Below the pieces are notes generated by a model that was given only the letters and a program-made list of their open reading frames with translations, was not told where the DNA came from and did no database searches. 64,000 bases of DNA, taken from DATJGR01 sp041739525. Lineage in GTDB: Bacteria; Pseudomonadota; Gammaproteobacteria; Pseudomonadales; Azotimanducaceae. The position numbers were made by a program, and so were the translations under genes. The stretch covers positions 1 to 64,000 of the forward strand of contig JBGSNQ010000158.1 in assembly GCA_041739525.1 (NCBI GenBank), in the 5' to 3' direction. Each line of letters begins with the position of its first letter. Within the stretch, counting starts at the first letter, position 1. This document shows, one piece after another, positions 18,390-25,379 of the stretch.

Positions 18390-19004
18390 TTAGCCCTCCA
18401 GCCTGAACGAAAACGGAATCGTAGGCCGCGATGAAACGGGCTGACCGTTCGTCATGGCCGGCTGTATCCGCGATTGTCGCAGCGCGGTCGAACACACGCG
18501 CAGCCAGGCACCCGTGGGATCTCCGTCCGGCGAGCTGATGACCTCAACGTTCGAGATTTGACCATCTGCGCCCAGATCGAATCTAACCCGAACCGCTCCT
18601 TCAACGCCGGCTCGTAGATAGGCAGGAGGATACTCAGGCACCGCCAATGCGATCACCTTTGGCGGTGCATATATCGACTGTGCAGTGCCCGCATCCAATT
18701 CGTGGTCGACACATACATCGCAGGACCTAACGCCAAATTGCGTTGCTTTGGCGCCAAGCCATGGCACCACTTCTTCGCCATCGGTAACCGTCACGGTCTG
18801 TGGTTGTTCGTTCACAAACCAGGCGACCCTGGAGCACTGGGGATGGTCGGACCGGATATGAAACGCGTTCTCGAAAAAGGCGATGCTCGAACGGCACTCG
18901 TCTACGATCTTGCTGCAGTCGCAACGGATCGCGGCATGTGAAAGTGACGGCATACCCCAGATCGTTGCTGCCAATGCACACAGTATCCAGGCATGAAAAT
19001 GCAT
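18390..19004 (-). CDS. Secreted protein with TonB C-terminal domain
   Basis: A 204-aa protein. It begins with a signal peptide ending near SLSHA (residue 24), continues with a Cys-rich region (CDC, DEC, SCDVC), and ends with a TonB C-terminal fold (VPEYPPAYLRAGVEGAVRVR, then DGQISNVEVISSPDG). Unlike true TonB it has no Pro-rich spanning region and seems to lose its N-terminal hydrophobic segment by cleavage, so energy transduction by the usual route is doubtful. The several Cys suggest disulfides in the periplasm. AGGGGG precedes the ATG. It is convergent with tRNA-Cys and divergent from tRNA-Leu. Confidence 0.75.
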   Translation of the reverse strand: MHFHAWILCALAATIWGMPSLSHAAIRCDCSKIVDECRSSIAFFENAFHIRSDHPQCSRVAWFVNEQPQTVTVTDGEEVVPWLGAKATQFGVRSCDVCVDHELDAGTAQSIYAPPKVIALAVPEYPPAYLRAGVEGAVRVRFDLGADGQISNVEVISSPDGDPTGAWLRVCSTALRQSRIQPAMTNGQPVSSRPTIPFSFRLEG

Positions 19005-19179
19005 ACTGCCCCCTGAGCATGTTCGTTAGAAACCTATCGCATTGTGTGAGTTCGCGTTATGCGCCAACCGAAGATCGCGTGACCGTGCGGGTGGCGCGTC
19101 ACCCAATTAGGTTGGCGACCAGTCTGGCGTGCTTCACAGACTTGAGTTAGAAGCATTCCCTGCTGCCGCTTCTGCTGCG

Positions 19180-19266
19180 GCCCGGGTGGCGAAACAGGTA
19201 GACGCAAGGGACTTAAAATCCCTTAGCCTTACGGCTGTGCGGGTTCGATTCCCGCCCCGGGCACCA
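19180..19266 (+). tRNA. tRNA-Leu (TAA)
   Basis: An 87-base class II tRNA. Acceptor GCCCGGG pairs with CCCGGGC, the discriminator is A, and CCA is encoded at 19264-19266. The anticodon loop CTTAAAA gives TAA, and a long variable arm (TTAGCCTTACGGCTG) confirms leucine. The T-loop is GGTTCGATTCC. Confidence 0.95.
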
Positions 19267-19374
19267 TAATCCGTCGGCAGATCGCGGACACCATCATCGC
19301 GCCCTGGCGCCATCGATCACTCGTTGGCGCTCAGAATTTGTCAGGGGAGCCGTTCGAAGAGGGAGGAGCATCGC

Positions 19375-19830
19375 GTGTCGTTACGCTCGATCGTTCACAT
19401 CACCTGCGCCGCATTGTGGGCCGCCATTGCGATACCGGCTGTTGCCGAAGACGCCGCTGCGCCCGCTGCACCTGTGGTTCCACTCCAGTTGCCGCCGTGG
19501 ATGACGCCGGATGTCTTCAAGGCGGCGGTGCGCATCAATATGACCGATGCGCAAAAGCCCGAGTTCAACAAGGCCGTTAGCGATTTCATCAGCGACCATT
19601 TTGCGATGATGCAGAAGGAAGCAAAGCGCAACTCTCCGAATCTCGACATGCGAATCAAGAGCAAGGACAAGGCGCTGATACACGCACTGGATGACAAAGT
19701 GCACAAGATCCTCACGAAGGAACAGTGGCCGGCTTACGAGAACTACAAAAAGGAACTGAGGTCCGGCTTAAGCAGTAATGCACTCCCGCCGACGCCGATG
19801 GAACCGCGATCCGGTCCAGCGACGCGCTAA
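19375..19830 (+). CDS. Small periplasmic helical protein, unknown function
   Basis: A 151-aa protein with a signal peptide (IVHITCAALWAAIAIPAVA, cleaved near residue 22) and a charged, helix-rich mature part with DAQKPEFNKAV and ILTKEQWPAYENYKKEL. The latter recalls the LTxxQ-type repeats of Spy/CpxP periplasmic chaperones, but the match is loose and I do not assign a function. The start is the GTG at 19375, set by GGGAGGAG six bases upstream; the open frame extends further up without a good start. It is followed by the META lipoprotein. Confidence 0.75.
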   Translation: MSLRSIVHITCAALWAAIAIPAVAEDAAAPAAPVVPLQLPPWMTPDVFKAAVRINMTDAQKPEFNKAVSDFISDHFAMMQKEAKRNSPNLDMRIKSKDKALIHALDDKVHKILTKEQWPAYENYKKELRSGLSSNALPPTPMEPRSGPATR

Positions 19831-19867
19831 CGAGACGGTCCAAATCAATAGGAGTTCAGAAGCGACC

Positions 19868-20308
19868 ATGCACACTCGACATTTCCGCTACGGATCGATC
19901 GTGCTTGCTATTGCCACGCTTTCGGCGTGCGGGATAACGAGCGGGCCACCGAAGAACACGCCGGAAGGTCTGCTCGCGGGTACGGGGTGGCAACTAGAAC
20001 AGTTGGGCGGTCAGGGCACGATAGAGGGAAATCAGCCAACGTTGTCGTTCGCGGAAGCGGGTAAGGTGAGTGGTTCGGGTTCGTGCAACCAATTCAACGG
20101 TCCGGTGACCGTCAACGGCAAGTCGATTTCAATCGGCATGCTCGCCAGCACGAGGATGGCTTGCTCTGGTGCGCTGAACGCACAGGAGTCGATGTACTTC
20201 AAAGCGCTGCAACAAGCGGAGTGGTTTACGGTGCTCGGCAACTCGCTGACGATCTACACCAAAGCGATGGATCAGCCGCTGATGTTCCTGCGTACCAGTC
20301 CGCCGTAG
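19868..20308 (+). CDS. META (HslJ-like) domain lipoprotein
   Basis: A 146-aa lipoprotein. The signal peptide ends in the lipobox LSAC (Cys near residue 21). The mature part has the META/HslJ pattern: GTGWQLEQLGG, GSGSCNQFNGPVTVNGKSI, and LASTRMACS followed by an acidic helix. Such domains occur in heat-shock and envelope-stress proteins; biochemical function is not known. AGGAG lies upstream with a long spacing (about 13 bases). It is 37 bases after the previous periplasmic protein and 28 bases before tRNA-Leu(TAG). Confidence 0.85.
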   Translation: MHTRHFRYGSIVLAIATLSACGITSGPPKNTPEGLLAGTGWQLEQLGGQGTIEGNQPTLSFAEAGKVSGSGSCNQFNGPVTVNGKSISIGMLASTRMACSGALNAQESMYFKALQQAEWFTVLGNSLTIYTKAMDQPLMFLRTSPP

Positions 20309-20336
20309 CGCGCCGCTCGGCTATACTCGCGGCCTC

Positions 20337-20422
20337 GCCCAGGTGTTGGAATTGGTAGACAGGCAGGATTTAGGTTCCTGTGTCCTTGTGACGTGTGGGT
20401 TCGAGTCCCACCCTGGGCACCA
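20337..20422 (+). tRNA. tRNA-Leu (TAG), integration target
   Basis: An 86-base class II tRNA. Acceptor GCCCAGG pairs with CCTGGGC, discriminator A, CCA encoded at 20420-20422. The anticodon loop TTTAGGT gives TAG. Its last 16 bases belong to a 17-bp repeat found again at 30245-30261, so it is the attachment site of the element to its right; the gene stays intact after insertion. Confidence 0.95.
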
Positions 20423-20423
20423 C
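20407..20423 (+). repeat. attL core (17-bp direct repeat, tRNA-Leu end)
   Basis: The 17 bases CCCACCCTGGGCACCAC are identical to 30245-30261. They run from the T-arm to just past the CCA of tRNA-Leu(TAG). The integrase gene starts 128 bases to the right. This is the expected form of an att site used by a tyrosine integrase. Confidence 0.9.
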
Positions 20424-20530
20424 CAATAGGCTTCCGTGGACTTCTGTTAACACCCGTGTAGTGAGTTAACGCGTTGATTCTCAGGGAATTCGCCAATCTA
20501 AGTCAACTGAAGTAAACTCGCGTCGTTACC

Positions 20531-20546
20531 GTACGGAGGTCCGTAC
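20531..20546. promoter_or_regulatory. Palindrome over the integrase ribosome binding site
   Basis: A 16-bp palindrome GTACGGAGGTCCGTAC lies just before the integrase ATG (20552). The GGAGG inside it is the only Shine-Dalgarno-like sequence for the gene. It could be a DNA operator or a short RNA stem that hides the ribosome binding site. Further upstream the palindrome GTTAAC occurs twice, 13 bases apart. Confidence 0.4.
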
Positions 20547-20551
20547 CGAAA

Positions 20552-21715
20552 ATGACGACCCGCAGCAGCGACTACAAAATCCACCTCAAGAACGAGCGCC
20601 ACCGGCTCAAACCGCGGCGCGAGCCGTACTGGCGCCACCTCGCAATCGGCCGGCACGTCGGCTACCGCAAGACCGAAACGGGCAGCGAGACATGGATTGC
20701 CCGGTATACCGACGACGAGGGCGAGTTCCACTACCAGAAACTCGGCACATTGGCGGCGCTGACGTGGTCGGAGGCGACTGCCGCGGCCGAGAAGTGGTTC
20801 ACCGTCTGCGATGCCGGCGTCATCCGTTCAGGCACCGTCGAGAACATCTGCAAGGAATACGTCGAGGATCGCCGCCTCGAAGTCAGCGAAGGCAACGCGG
20901 CAGACGCCGAGAAACGGTTCAAGGCGCATGTGTTCGATACGCCGTTCGGCCGCATCAAAGTTAACGAGATGCGCTCGAAGCAGGTGAAGGCCTGGCGCGA
21001 CACACTGCACGAGAACACCACGTTCGAGATGTGCAGGCGCACCCACAAGACGCTCAACGCTGCGTTGAACTACGGCTTCAGGCAGGGCGCCATCGCGTCT
21101 GACGCAGCCTGGAAGCGCGTCCCCTTGGTCTCTGGCGACGCGGCCGAGAATGCGCTCGATTTCTTCTGGACCGTCGAAGAGCGGCGCGCATTCTTCGACA
21201 AGTGTTCCGCCGATCTGCGCGACCTGCTCACGGCGATCTCGCTCACCGGCGCGCGGCCGCAAGAGATCGCGATAGCGAAGACGAAGGACTTCAATCTGTT
21301 CGCGCGAAGGCTCGTGCTGCGGCACCGGAAAGGGAAGGGCAGTAAGTGGCGCGAGCGGGCGTTCTCGCTATCGAACGACAATGCGCTTGCGTTCTTCAAG
21401 CGTGTATCGACCGACAAGCTCCCAGAGGCGCCGTTGCTGACGCGCGCCGATGGCTCGAGTTGGTACTCACAGAACGGCAACGGCCTATGGGTTTCAGCGC
21501 TCAAGAAGGTTCGCCGCGACAACGAGTTCGACGACCGCGTGACCGCGTATCACTTTCGACACTGGACGATCACCGACTGGCTGAACACCGGCATCGTTGC
21601 CGCAAACGTCGCCACGATGGCCGGCACGTCGATCACGATGCTGGACGGCTTCTACAAGAAGTTCGTCAAGGGCCGCGTCGACGCGCAGCTCGCGGCGATG
21701 GAGACAGTGTTATGA
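20552..21715 (+). CDS. int: Tyrosine-type site-specific integrase
   Basis: A 387-aa phage-type integrase. The N-terminal part (about 1-90) is an arm-binding domain with WRHLAIGRHVGYRK and LAALTWSEA, the middle is a SAM-like core-binding domain, and the C-terminal half carries the catalytic set: Arg in SLTGARPQEIA, Lys in HRKGKGSKWR, HxxR in YHFRHW and a Tyr in LDGFYKKF. It should recombine attP with the tRNA-Leu(TAG) end. The gene reads away from the tRNA and its stop overlaps the next start (ATGA). A damaged fragment of a related integrase lies beyond attR. Confidence 0.93.
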   Translation: MTTRSSDYKIHLKNERHRLKPRREPYWRHLAIGRHVGYRKTETGSETWIARYTDDEGEFHYQKLGTLAALTWSEATAAAEKWFTVCDAGVIRSGTVENICKEYVEDRRLEVSEGNAADAEKRFKAHVFDTPFGRIKVNEMRSKQVKAWRDTLHENTTFEMCRRTHKTLNAALNYGFRQGAIASDAAWKRVPLVSGDAAENALDFFWTVEERRAFFDKCSADLRDLLTAISLTGARPQEIAIAKTKDFNLFARRLVLRHRKGKGSKWRERAFSLSNDNALAFFKRVSTDKLPEAPLLTRADGSSWYSQNGNGLWVSALKKVRRDNEFDDRVTAYHFRHWTITDWLNTGIVAANVATMAGTSITMLDGFYKKFVKGRVDAQLAAMETVL

Positions 21716-22215
21716 CGATCGCCCCGGCGTTTGAAAATCTGGCGATTGCCGAATATCGAGAAGCGATTCGAAGGGGGCGGGTGCCCAGCCCCGAACTCGC
21801 TGCATGCGTCGGATCTATGCTGCTCAAGTACGTAATGCTGAGAGATGCCCGCCGCGGGCGTGGCCAACCAAGCACGATGTTCAAGCGATACCTCGTGTTT
21901 TCGTGGATCGAGTTCCAAAAGGCGATTGGAAACACTGAAGACGAGGCAATTCGAATCGCGGCGGGTGACGACTACGACAAAGTCTCCGGATGGTTTGCGG
22001 AATCAAGATACACCGACGAACGCATGCTCGTTCCAGCATGCCCGCGTGATCGCGCCGGCATCTTGTCCTGGCTCATGGCGAGACAGGAAGAAGCGGTCGG
22101 GTTGGTAGAGCTGGCGGCGGAAGTCGGCCAACTCAGTAAAGCCGAAGTGTCTGCTGCGATCGAAACCTTCAAGCGCACCTTGGCGATTGCTAGAGAGATC
22201 GCCGAATCCCAATGA
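21712..22215 (+). CDS. Unknown protein, coupled to integrase
   Basis: A 167-aa soluble protein of unknown function. Its ATG overlaps the integrase stop as ATGA, so translation is probably coupled. It is mixed helical (for example EYREAIRRGRVPSPELAACVG near residue 15 and a charged C-terminal helix FKRTLAIAREIAESQ) and has no recognised motif, signal peptide or membrane segment. By position it may influence integration or excision, but that is inference. Confidence 0.7.
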   Translation: MTIAPAFENLAIAEYREAIRRGRVPSPELAACVGSMLLKYVMLRDARRGRGQPSTMFKRYLVFSWIEFQKAIGNTEDEAIRIAAGDDYDKVSGWFAESRYTDERMLVPACPRDRAGILSWLMARQEEAVGLVELAAEVGQLSKAEVSAAIETFKRTLAIAREIAESQ

Positions 22216-22228
22216 AGCAAAAGCCGTT

Positions 22229-22259
22229 CCGCCAAGTATTCCCTGGGATTACTTGGCGG
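22229..22259. repeat. 10-bp perfect inverted repeat, possible terminator
   Basis: CCGCCAAGTA and TACTTGGCGG flank an 11-base loop, starting 14 bases after the previous stop codon. The position fits a transcription terminator separating the integration genes from the next operon, although no T run follows. Confidence 0.5.
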
Positions 22260-22288
22260 GACTAAGGCGATTCCGTGCAATTAAATGG

Positions 22289-22318
22289 GCGTCGACCCCC
22301 AACCAACCAGGTCGACGC
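22289..22318. promoter_or_regulatory. 9-bp perfect inverted repeat before the HTH gene
   Basis: GCGTCGACC and GGTCGACGC are separated by 12 bases and end two bases before the ATG at 22321. No Shine-Dalgarno is seen elsewhere. It could be an operator bound by the HTH protein itself or an RNA hairpin controlling its translation. Confidence 0.45.
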
Positions 22319-22320
22319 AC

Positions 22321-22530
22321 ATGTCAGAACAATCCGATTCGCCACGTCCATCGACGTGGTTTCCGTTTCGAGAGTGGTGTGAAGCCAAGCGCTTCACGGT
22401 TCAGCACGGTTATCACCTGATCGAGCGCGGCGAGCTTGAGACCGTCACATCCGGTCGGCGCCGATTCGTCACGGAAGAGCAGGATCGTCAGTTCGACGAG
22501 CGCTGCAAATCCAAGGGGGAGGCTGCTTAA
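22321..22530 (+). CDS. Small helix-turn-helix protein (excisionase/AlpA-like)
   Basis: A 69-aa basic protein with a MerR/excisionase-like winged HTH: FPFREWCEAKRFTVQHGYHL, then ERGELETVTSGRRRFV. AlpA- and Xis-type proteins of this size control integrase expression or bend DNA during excision. An upstream in-frame ATG at 22285 would add 12 residues across the inverted repeat; 22321 is preferred. The stop codon TAA touches the ATG of the next gene. Confidence 0.7.
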   Translation: MSEQSDSPRPSTWFPFREWCEAKRFTVQHGYHLIERGELETVTSGRRRFVTEEQDRQFDERCKSKGEAA

Positions 22531-22713
22531 ATGCAAACGCCCCAAGGAAGGGGCGTTGCGGTAACACTCGAAGCTGGCGCTCGAATATTACCGTTTCGCT
22601 CCCGTCGACAACAACAGTTCCTCATCTGTGCCCGCGCATGGCGATCGCCTGACGATTGGCAGCGCGTGTACGCGCATCGCGCGCGCATTCGCCAACACGT
22701 TGGTGCGCGATGA
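22531..22713 (+). CDS. Small basic protein, unknown function
   Basis: A 60-aa, Arg-rich protein (FRSRRQQQFLICARAW, then WQRVYAHRARIRQHV). It starts directly after the HTH stop (TAAATG) with GGAGG eight bases upstream, and its TGA overlaps the ATG of the ATPase (ATGA), which argues that it is a real coupled gene. A perfect 8-bp inverted repeat AACGCCCC/GGGGCGTT with a six-base loop (22536-22557) lies directly after its start codon and might affect translation. No function is assigned. Confidence 0.65.
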   Translation: MQTPQGRGVAVTLEAGARILPFRSRRQQQFLICARAWRSPDDWQRVYAHRARIRQHVGAR

Positions 22714-23777
22714 CGATAAAACCCATCTCAATCGAGCAAGCGCTGGAACACGAAGGCGACGGCCGCCTTGGCTGGATCTCGAAGTTCACGATGTCGGAGG
22801 AGGAAATGGAACAAATCGCAAAGCCGAATTGGGTCTGGCCGGGACTGCTGGCAAAGGGTCACCTCATTGCGATCGTCAGCGAGCCCACGGGCGGCAAGAC
22901 AACGATCTTGTTCTGGATCGCGGGTCGGCTGACCGACGAGTACCGCGTCATCTACGTGAACGCGGATGTATCGGCATCGGATGCGAAGCACTACTTCGAG
23001 GCCGCGCAAAGGACTGGTGTGGAGCTGCTGTTGCCGGACATGAAGGCCGGTCTGTCGATGCAGGACGTCGTGAAGCAGCTGCACGCAATGAACAATAGCG
23101 GCGGCAACTACGAAGGCGTGGTGATGATCTTCGACACGCTGAAGAAGATGGCCGATGTGATTTCGAAATCATCTGCGAAGCAGCTCTACCGACTGCTGCG
23201 GTCGCTCACAGCGAAAGGCATGACGATCGTATTGCTGTGCCACACCAACAAGTACAAGGACGCGGACGGAAGGCCTGTGTATGAGGGCACCGGGGATCTA
23301 CGGTCCGACGTCGACGAGTTGATCTACCTCATCAAGAGCGAACAGCCAGACGGCACGTTGTACGTGTCCACCGAGATCGGCCCGACCGGCAAGGCGCGCG
23401 CCGAGATCAAACCCATGACGTTCGTCATTGGCAAAGACCGTTCCGTTCGGATGCGTGAGGCTTACGTCGATGTGCTCGCAGACAACGCATACCGCTCAAT
23501 TCGAGAGGCGGATCAGTCAATCATCGAACTGATCGTCAAGGCGATTCAGGACGGCAACACGTCGCAGAGCGAGATCTGCAAGGCGCTGCACCGTGAGGTC
23601 AACCGCAAGGCAGTCCTGGGTGTTCTCAAACGCCATACCGCCAAAGTCTGGCGACGTCTTCCGGGCATCACGCACAACCGCATCGTGTACGAGCTGATTT
23701 CTGCTCCCCCCGGGACAACGGGACAGATACACAACAGGGACAACGGGAACAACAGGGACAACTCACGTGGTTACTGA
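22710..23777 (+). CDS. RecA-fold AAA ATPase, probable replication protein
   Basis: A 355-aa P-loop ATPase of the RepA/DnaB-KaiC type. Walker A is IVSEPTGGKTT (about residues 55-65) and Walker B is VVMIFDTL near residue 150; LLCHTNK near residue 190 fits the sensor strand of RecA-fold ATPases. The C-terminal part (from about 270) looks like a winged helix ending in an odd tail rich in Asn, Asp, Arg and Gly, which is encoded by the first array of GGGACAA repeats. A helicase or helicase-like initiator acting at that repeat cluster is likely. It is the last gene of the left operon. Confidence 0.75.
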   Translation: MTIKPISIEQALEHEGDGRLGWISKFTMSEEEMEQIAKPNWVWPGLLAKGHLIAIVSEPTGGKTTILFWIAGRLTDEYRVIYVNADVSASDAKHYFEAAQRTGVELLLPDMKAGLSMQDVVKQLHAMNNSGGNYEGVVMIFDTLKKMADVISKSSAKQLYRLLRSLTAKGMTIVLLCHTNKYKDADGRPVYEGTGDLRSDVDELIYLIKSEQPDGTLYVSTEIGPTGKARAEIKPMTFVIGKDRSVRMREAYVDVLADNAYRSIREADQSIIELIVKAIQDGNTSQSEICKALHREVNRKAVLGVLKRHTAKVWRRLPGITHNRIVYELISAPPGTTGQIHNRDNGNNRDNSRGY

Positions 23778-23828
23778 CTTGTCCCAGTTATCCCTCTTGT
23801 CCTTCTTATCCCTTATGTCACTTGTCCC
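23712..23828. repeat. Ten GGGACAA-type iterons in two opposed arrays; probable origin
   Basis: Five heptamers read forward at 23712, 23720 (GGGACAG), 23737, 23745 (GGGAACAA) and 23755. Five read in the opposite direction at 23779, 23788 (TTATCCC), 23797 (TTGTCCT), 23806 (TTATCCC) and 23822. The two arms of about 50 bases are roughly mirror images around a 17-base centre. The first arm lies inside the 3' end of the ATPase gene. Opposed iteron sets next to a rep gene are the form of known satellite and plasmid origins, so this is the best candidate for the element's ori; a strong RNA stem is an alternative. Confidence 0.7.
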
Positions 23829-24157
23829 ACAGGGAGCAGGAAGTTGAAGAACATCGTTACCTTCCCGTACCACAAAGCCAAGGTGTTGCGCAGCCGCTCG
23901 TGCACCGAAGGGTTCATCGCAATGAACCTTTCGGACCACCCTTGCGTAGGGCTTCGCCGTCCTGCAGGTACGCTTTGAACGAACCCCGCACGAAGTCGTC
24001 AGCGGTGAGCGTCTTTGCAACGCGGCGACCGACGTCATCATCGAGACGGAATGAGCAATGAAACCGGGGGAGGGGTCAGAGCTAACGCTTGATCCATCAG
24101 GACCGGCCCTGGCGCTTCACTTCGCTAAACGCGTGTTTCGTTCAACTAGGAGGAGAG
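23829..24157. other. Gene-poor stretch between origin-like repeats and the terS-like gene
   Basis: No gene can be supported in these 329 bases. A short frame from TTG 23844 encodes about 43 residues (KNIVTFPYHKAKVLR at its start), and the reverse strand has a start-less frame with FVRGSFKAYLQDGEALRKG; both could be gene remnants. The AGGAGG site of the next gene is at 24148-24153. Confidence 0.4.
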
Positions 24158-24577
24158 ATGACAGAAAACCGTGGCCGGAAATCAGCGGCCGAGCTTCAAG
24201 TGGTTCGCATCGGTACGGGCGGCGGTAGGCGCCCCCCACCGCCGCCGACGATCGGCGAGGCAGCGGCGAAGTTGTGGCGAGAGATCGTGCAGGGATTGCC
24301 GAGCGATTTCTTCGGCGCGGGCGACTTGCCATTGTTGGCGGAGTATTGCCACACCATGGAAACGCTGCTGCCGGCGATCAATGGCGCGATCGAGCGCGAT
24401 GGACCTACGGCTGGCTTCCTTTCGGCACGCGCAACACTGCTGAAAACCGGAATGACGCTGGCGGCAAAACTCCGAATCTGTGTGAGCGCGCGCACCCGTG
24501 GCGACCTTGCGAGTTTGCGTCAGGCAGCTGCGCCGCACGCCGGCAGCATCGTGGGTGAGGTTCTCGACGATGAGTAA
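24158..24577 (+). CDS. Phage terminase small subunit-like protein
   Basis: A 139-aa protein. A basic start (ENRGRKSAAELQVVR) and Pro-rich spacer (RRPPPPPTIGEAA) lead into AKLWREIVQGLPSDF and a helical body with a late block AKLRICVSARTRGDLASL; this order fits the P27 family of terminase small subunits. TerS recognises pac/cos DNA and guides the large subunit. No large subunit is present, so if this is TerS it would have to use the terminase motor of another phage, as PICIs do. AGGAGG just upstream fixes ATG 24158. Confidence 0.65.
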   Translation: MTENRGRKSAAELQVVRIGTGGGRRPPPPPTIGEAAAKLWREIVQGLPSDFFGAGDLPLLAEYCHTMETLLPAINGAIERDGPTAGFLSARATLLKTGMTLAAKLRICVSARTRGDLASLRQAAAPHAGSIVGEVLDDE

Positions 24578-24809
24578 AACGACGCGACCTCTCAAGACGT
24601 GGGAATTCCAAGGCTGGAACACCGGCTATCTCGTGACCGTATCCGCCGATGGTCTGTTGTACGAAGACGCGCGCGGCACGCTGCTGCCGCTCACATACGA
24701 GGTTCTGGACGAGTTCGAATCGCTGTGGGGGCACACCCCGGGGGTCCGCGAAATGCTGGACGCACAGGCTCGCGGAGAGCCACTACCAGGAGATGACGAT
24801 GACGAGTGA
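24570..24809 (+). CDS. Small acidic protein, unknown function
   Basis: A 79-aa protein beginning MSKTTRPLKTWEFQGW and ending in an acidic tail (PLPGDDDDE). The start overlaps the previous stop by eight bases, so translation is coupled. The N-terminal half looks like a small beta fold (TGYLVTVSADGLLYEDARG). No family is recognised. It belongs to the block of tiny genes between the TerS-like gene and the capsid gene. Confidence 0.65.
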   Translation: MSKTTRPLKTWEFQGWNTGYLVTVSADGLLYEDARGTLLPLTYEVLDEFESLWGHTPGVREMLDAQARGEPLPGDDDDE

Positions 24810-25035
24810 CGAAACGAAAACGACGACTGACGACACGTTCCGAAAACTCTGTGGCGTTGCCGCGCAGCTCCGCGCGCTGGCTGGCGGCTCTGCCGCACTC
24901 GAAGTGTTCGCGAAGGTGTTGGCTGCGACTGCAACGGCTGAATTCCAGTCGACGGCGATGGCTGCGGCGTATCTGCGCCAGGTGGCGGATCACGTCGAGC
25001 AAGTCACGCCACCACCCGCGCAGACAATGCATTGA
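24799..25035 (+). CDS. Small helical protein, unknown function
   Basis: A 78-aa Ala-rich helical protein (FRKLCGVAAQLRALAGG, then AMAAAYLRQVADHVEQV). ATG 24799 is preferred over 24793 because AGGAG (24788-24792) stands six bases before it. The gene overlaps the previous one by 11 bases and its stop overlaps the next start (TTGA). No function is assigned. Confidence 0.6.
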   Translation: MTSDETKTTTDDTFRKLCGVAAQLRALAGGSAALEVFAKVLAATATAEFQSTAMAAAYLRQVADHVEQVTPPPAQTMH

Positions 25036-25181
25036 ACGCGCTCCCCGACTTGATTCGCCACGCTCGCAAACTGTTCGATAAGGGCGCATTGCCCCGTGCG
25101 GTCGAATCGGAGTTGCGTAGGCTCGGCGCATCGAAGCGAGCGGCGCGGTATGCGGTCCATGAGGCAACGCGCGATGTCTGA
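25032..25181 (+). CDS. Very small phage-type protein (49 aa)
   Basis: A 49-residue frame starting at TTG 25032, which overlaps the preceding TGA as TTGA, and ending eight bases inside the next gene. The sequence (PRAVESELRRLGASKRAARY) resembles the motif of the following 62-aa protein, so the two may be paralogues. The tight overlaps on both sides are the main evidence that it is translated. Confidence 0.55.
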   Translation: MNALPDLIRHARKLFDKGALPRAVESELRRLGASKRAARYAVHEATRDV

Positions 25182-25362
25182 GTTACCCGATCGGCGCGCC
25201 GTCGAGCAGGCGTTGCGTGCTGCGGGCTTGTCGCATCGTCAGGCTCGAAAATTCATCGCAGCCGGCTGGTCGGTACTGGTCGGTCAAATCGAAGCGGAGC
25301 GGCTCGACCTGGCAGAGCGCCTTGCCGAGCTGCAGTCTCAGTTGCGGCCGAATGGTGAGTAG
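25174..25362 (+). CDS. Small phage-type protein (62 aa)
   Basis: A 62-aa protein: MSELPDRRAVEQALRAAGLS, then HRQARKFIAAGW and a helical tail. The pattern ALRAAGLSxRQAR is one I associate with small proteins near prophage head genes, but no function is known. It overlaps the 49-aa frame by eight bases and is similar to it. It is the last of the four tiny genes before the capsid gene. Confidence 0.6.
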   Translation: MSELPDRRAVEQALRAAGLSHRQARKFIAAGWSVLVGQIEAERLDLAERLAELQSQLRPNGE

Positions 25363-25379
25363 CGCACAATTCATCGTCC

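Noticed and set aside
23712..23828. CRISPR array
   Set aside because: The repeats are heptamers, spaced 1-10 bases apart and in two orientations; CRISPR repeats are 23-50 bases with regular spacers. No cas gene is near.
23763..24041. A 92-codon minus-strand frame after the ATPase gene
   Set aside because: Its C-terminal end is just the reverse reading of the iteron array and there is no ribosome binding site.
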